A stretch of 64,000 nt of DNA from an uncultured Christensenellaceae bacterium (GTDB lineage Bacteria; Bacillota; Clostridia; Christensenellales; Borkfalkiaceae), in the NCBI GenBank assembly GCA_910586945.1, contig CAJULO010000004.1, positions 1 through 64,000 of the forward strand, written 5' to 3'. The notes under the pieces are model-generated. The model saw only the letters and a program-made list of their open reading frames with translations. It had not been told where the DNA came from and made no database searches. A program made the translations under genes and the position numbers. Positions 60,517-64,000 of this stretch are shown one piece after another. How positions within the stretch are numbered: position 1 is the stretch's first letter; the number at the start of each line of letters is the position of its first letter.

Positions 60517-63500
60517 TTAATCATTATAATCACTATATTTTGCTTCAAACTCCTCTCGCGTTATCAGTATACGTCTTGCTTTTGCACCGTCAAAAGCAGA
60601 GATATATCCCATATGCTCCATCCACTCTATAATGCGTCCAGCTTTATTATAACCTACACTCAATTTACGCTGTATCATAGAAATGGAAACTTGCCCTGAA
60701 GTAATTGCAATATCTAACGCTTCAATATATACTGCTTGAATATTATCACCATCTTCTCCAACTTCATTTTCACATTGATTGGAATTTTTTAAAAACTCAA
60801 TAATGCTCTCATCAAAATAACTTTCATTATTGCCTTTTGTATATTCTATAACCTTTTGTACCTCTTCAGAGGATAAATAGGATGCCTGCACTCTCGCCGG
60901 CATTGTCATATCTTCAAGTTTATAAAGCATATCCCCTTTACCGAGTAGATTTTCTGCACCTTGACTATCTAATATTGTGCGTGAATCAACATCTTGTGCA
61001 ACTTTAAAAGCAACTCTACTTGGCAAGTTTGCCTTGATAACCCCAGTAATAACATTGACTGATGGTCTCTGTGTTGCCAAGACTAAATGAATGCCTGCCG
61101 CTCTAGATTTTTGTGTCAGTGATTGAATTCTATCTTCAATATCTCTTTTAGCATGCTGCATAAGGTCAGCAACTTCATCAATAATCAGTACAATTTTGGG
61201 AAGTTTTTCTTCATCCTCTGTCAAATGTGTATTATACTCATCTATATCACGAACATGCACTGTTTTACCTTTTTCTTTAAAGAGTCCGTAGCGTCTTTCC
61301 ATTTCAGCAATAGACCAATTCAATACATTGATAACTTTACTTGCCTCGCAAATAATTTCATCAACCATAAGATGTGGTAATTTTGAATAAATACTAAATT
61401 CAACTTGTTTTGGGTCAATTAAAATGATACGCAAATCTTCTGGACTATATTTTGCAATCAAACTAATAATTAAAGAATTCAAAAAGACACTTTTACCAGT
61501 ACCAGTTGCCCCAGCAACGAGTAAATGCTTCATTTTAGTAATATCACCATAGACAACTTTACCTTCAATATCTTTACCTAAACTAAAGACAAGTGACCCT
61601 GCTTTTTTACAACTTTCTTTATAGTTTTTATCATTTAAAATTTCTTTTAGACCTACAGTAGAACGCTCTTTATTTGGTACTTCTATACTGATAGAACCGT
61701 TGGAATAATTATTTTGTATATTTACCCCTGCACTTGATTGTAAACGCATTGCAAGTTCATTTCTATATGCAAAAACTTTACTGGTTGGAATATTTCCCGG
61801 TATATCAATATCATAGCGCGTAACTGCTGGTCCACATGTAATGGATACAATTTCAGCTGAAATATTAAAGCCCTTTAATGTAGCAATAATAATATTGCTA
61901 TTCTTTTCCTTTTCTTCTTCACTTACAGTAATTTTACCTTCAATATCTTCAAATAAATCAATAGGTGGATAACTATATTTACGACGAATGCGTTTTTTTA
62001 CTTTTGGTTGTTCTGGAACTTCCTTTTGTAAAAAGTTAGGCGTCAATCCTCTATAATCTTTTGGCGAAGAATAGATTTGCTCTTTGCTTTTATCTTCTAA
62101 AGGTTCTATTGTATTTTTTTCTTGCTTTTCTTCAACAGCTTTTAATCCTTCAATTGCATTAGAGGATTGTTCTACTGGAATTATAAATTCTTCGTCAAAA
62201 ATATTTTCATAGGATTCCTCACTATGAAAGTCTATCTCACTTTCTTCTGACATATCAATCGCTAAATCATTTTCTATAGCATTAGGCAACGCATCTGAAA
62301 TATCTTCTACTTGCTCTTCAAGTTCTGTCTTATTTTCCTTATCCAATAAATCTTTTTTTATACTTTGGCGCCCCCATACAAATGGTGTTGTATTGCTATC
62401 TTCTGGACTAGAAGGATTTTCCTCTGCCACTACATTATCTATAGTTGTTTTATCCTCTTTTCTCTCTCTAAATATATCTCTTGTGCGTGAAGGTTCTATT
62501 GGTAGATTTTCTTCACTTGTCCTAGAATAGATAGAATTTGTAGGCATTTGTCTACAATCTGGGAATTGTTCCTCTATAGTTCTATTCTCTCTATCTAAAA
62601 TGAAAGTAGAATCCTCCGCAGTACTTTCTAGATTCCTTGTAAAAGAAGTACTATTTTCCATTCTTTCTTGACTATCTATATCTATTATAGAATCCAAATT
62701 CCTTATAGATTGTATTGGTTGAGTATCCATTGTACTTTCTGGAATTGGTCTATCTATAGGCTGAATACTCTCGCGACCTGCTCCCCAAACAAAATTTCTA
62801 TTTTGAATTGGAGTAACAGTTACTTTTGCATTTTGCAATTCATGCATTCTATTTTGTGTAATAACATCTACTCTACCAGTTGTCACCATTGGTTTCACAA
62901 TAGAACTTGGTTTTGGTTGCTCATTTTCTTTTGCATAAATTGTTGCATAGCTTATAGGTTGAGGAGACTGTTGTAGAATTTGTTCATTGTCTAAATAATT
63001 TTGATTGACTTTAGCATTGTTTTCAAAAATATTGCGAACTGGTGGCTCTCCGTATGGATACCAGTTATCTGTTTGGCTGGAGTTATAATCATTTGATACA
63101 TTATTTACACTATTATTTTGTAAATGTCTTTTATTAAAATAAGAGTCTGCATCAAAAATTCCATTTTGCATAAAGGATGGTTTACTTGGCTCATGTATCT
63201 CTTTTTTCTGAGAAGTTGTTACTGTTTTAACAGTATGATAATTTGCATATTGTTTTCCGATAATATTTGGTAGTCCATTTTCATTGATAGAATTATTTTT
63301 TTGCTCTACTGCTTGCACATTCTCGGCTTGTCCTATTCTATTCACTTGTGTCATTTCTTGCGTGCTTTGCAAATCTGGTTGCACAACATGCATTTGTGGC
63401 ATATTTGGTTCTTGCGTTACATTTTGCTCTTGTTGATTGAGCACATTTTTATTGACTATTTTTTCTTTGGCAAAAAATGAAAATATTTTTTTTACTTTTT

Positions 63501-64000
63501 CAAAAGATATAAAATAAGCTACAACAACTATAGCTACTGCAAGAAAAATATATGTTCCTACATATCCAAATAATCTGATAAAGGGATAGAGTAGAACAGA
63601 AAGGAATGCACCTCCGGCACTGATGTTGAGTAATGCATTTTGCCCAGCTTGATAACTTGCAGTAACAAATTCAGCATAGCTAGCTGTCATATTTACCTTT
63701 AATGCTTGCATAGTCAATGCATGACAAAAAGCTACAATTAAAGCAAATAATACAAATGATAAAAGCACTGTACGCAATTGTACTTGAAATATTTTACCAA
63801 CAATGAGTAATATACCAATGCTAACCATAGCAAATAAGATACTATAAGAAAGCACAGAACCAGTTATACCAAAAATAAACTCTCTAATTAACCTGCCAAC
63901 AACACCAAATATAACATTACCAGTCAATAAAATAAAGAGTGTAGCTATAGATATAACAATTAAAATAGCCCCTATGAGTTCTTTTGTTAGTATCTTTTTT
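60517..64000 (-). CDS. ftsK: DNA translocase FtsK/SpoIIIE, N-terminus beyond the window
   Basis: A large DNA-pumping ATPase that clears chromosomes from the division or sporulation septum. The frame continues without a start to base 64000 (the upstream visible codons read ELIGAILIVISIATLF, the first membrane segment), so the 5' end is outside. About five membrane segments are followed by a linker of roughly 450 residues rich in Asn, Glu, Gln and Ser, then the motor with Walker A GATGTGKS and Walker B VLIIDEVADLM, and a C-terminal winged-helix gamma domain (ISMIQRKLSVGYNKAGRIIEWME). FtsK and SpoIIIE roles cannot be separated by sequence. Confidence 0.95.
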   Translation of the reverse strand, partial: KKILTKELIGAILIVISIATLFILLTGNVIFGVVGRLIREFIFGITGSVLSYSILFAMVSIGILLIVGKIFQVQLRTVLLSFVLFALIVAFCHALTMQALKVNMTASYAEFVTASYQAGQNALLNISAGGAFLSVLLYPFIRLFGYVGTYIFLAVAIVVVAYFISFEKVKKIFSFFAKEKIVNKNVLNQQEQNVTQEPNMPQMHVVQPDLQSTQEMTQVNRIGQAENVQAVEQKNNSINENGLPNIIGKQYANYHTVKTVTTSQKKEIHEPSKPSFMQNGIFDADSYFNKRHLQNNSVNNVSNDYNSSQTDNWYPYGEPPVRNIFENNAKVNQNYLDNEQILQQSPQPISYATIYAKENEQPKPSSIVKPMVTTGRVDVITQNRMHELQNAKVTVTPIQNRNFVWGAGRESIQPIDRPIPESTMDTQPIQSIRNLDSIIDIDSQERMENSTSFTRNLESTAEDSTFILDRENRTIEEQFPDCRQMPTNSIYSRTSEENLPIEPSRTRDIFRERKEDKTTIDNVVAEENPSSPEDSNTTPFVWGRQSIKKDLLDKENKTELEEQVEDISDALPNAIENDLAIDMSEESEIDFHSEESYENIFDEEFIIPVEQSSNAIEGLKAVEEKQEKNTIEPLEDKSKEQIYSSPKDYRGLTPNFLQKEVPEQPKVKKRIRRKYSYPPIDLFEDIEGKITVSEEEKEKNSNIIIATLKGFNISAEIVSITCGPAVTRYDIDIPGNIPTSKVFAYRNELAMRLQSSAGVNIQNNYSNGSISIEVPNKERSTVGLKEILNDKNYKESCKKAGSLVFSLGKDIEGKVVYGDITKMKHLLVAGATGTGKSVFLNSLIISLIAKYSPEDLRIILIDPKQVEFSIYSKLPHLMVDEIICEASKVINVLNWSIAEMERRYGLFKEKGKTVHVRDIDEYNTHLTEDEEKLPKIVLIIDEVADLMQHAKRDIEDRIQSLTQKSRAAGIHLVLATQRPSVNVITGVIKANLPSRVAFKVAQDVDSRTILDSQGAENLLGKGDMLYKLEDMTMPARVQASYLSSEEVQKVIEYTKGNNESYFDESIIEFLKNSNQCENEVGEDGDNIQAVYIEALDIAITSGQVSISMIQRKLSVGYNKAGRIIEWMEHMGYISAFDGAKARRILITREEFEAKYSDYND

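Overview
This window looks like a chromosomal segment of an AT-rich (roughly one-third GC by eye), endospore-forming member of the Clostridia. The evidence is a complete eight-gene spoIIIA operon, spoVG, gerW (ytfJ), a sporulation-type D,D-carboxypeptidase pair, the IspH-ribosomal protein S1 fusion typical of Clostridia, a large Firmicutes-type SRP RNA, and a MurE with the meso-DAP motif DNPR. Lachnospirales-like gene orders (baiN-cmk-plsC-ispH/S1 and ftsK-rimO-pgsA-pncC-recA) fit, but I cannot name a genus.

Layout. 1-250: the 3' end of a tyrosine recombinase followed directly by five 11-bp direct repeats, so a mobile element probably ends here. 254-3509: a minus-strand operon of two D-Ala-D-Ala carboxypeptidases, a DUF2953-like protein and gerW. 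3731-10519: ispH/rpsA, plsC, a fused chorismate mutase-cytidylate kinase, baiN and a stand-alone carboxyltransferase subunit. 11150-13757: tRNA-Arg(CCT), a LOG-like protein and a surface beta-helix protein with a PPIPDTV repeat stalk. 13951-14217: spoVG on the plus strand. 14486-28640: the dcw division/wall cluster on the minus strand (mraZ, rsmH, ftsL-like, PBP, murE, mraY, murD, ftsW, murA, ftsQ, ftsA, ftsZ), without murF or murG, driven by a promoter overlapped by four 10-bp-spaced MraZ boxes. 28657-34678: murI, rpsT, an unusual thioredoxin-reductase-like flavoprotein, a YjbR protein, a broken GNAT gene, rsmI, trmN6 and a Cys-rich exported protein. 34711-38227: tlyA, ispA, folD, nusB. 38352-43160: spoIIIAA-AH. 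43305-48362: VTT-domain membrane protein, rnhA, proC, SRP RNA, an SDR enzyme and a ZIP transporter.

48363-53250 is the most accessory-looking stretch. It holds a decayed purB fragment, tRNA-Leu(CAA), a frameshifted DUF2971 gene, and a two-gene operon of an unrecognised 438-aa protein plus an OLD-type ATPase/TOPRIM protein, which is my best candidate for an undescribed (possibly anti-phage) system. 53278-64000 returns to core genes: rny, nadE, recA, pncC, pgsA, rimO, ftsK (cut by the window edge).

Together the core genes supply isoprenoid precursors and undecaprenyl carrier synthesis (ispH, ispA), peptidoglycan precursors and septation (dcw, murI), spore morphogenesis (spoIIIA, gerW, spoVG, dacs) and translation/RNA maturation (S1, S20, rsmI, rsmH, tlyA, rimO, rny, nusB). 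Starts were revised from the longest open frame wherever a Shine-Dalgarno sequence favoured an internal codon. All family assignments come from reading motifs, not from database searches.
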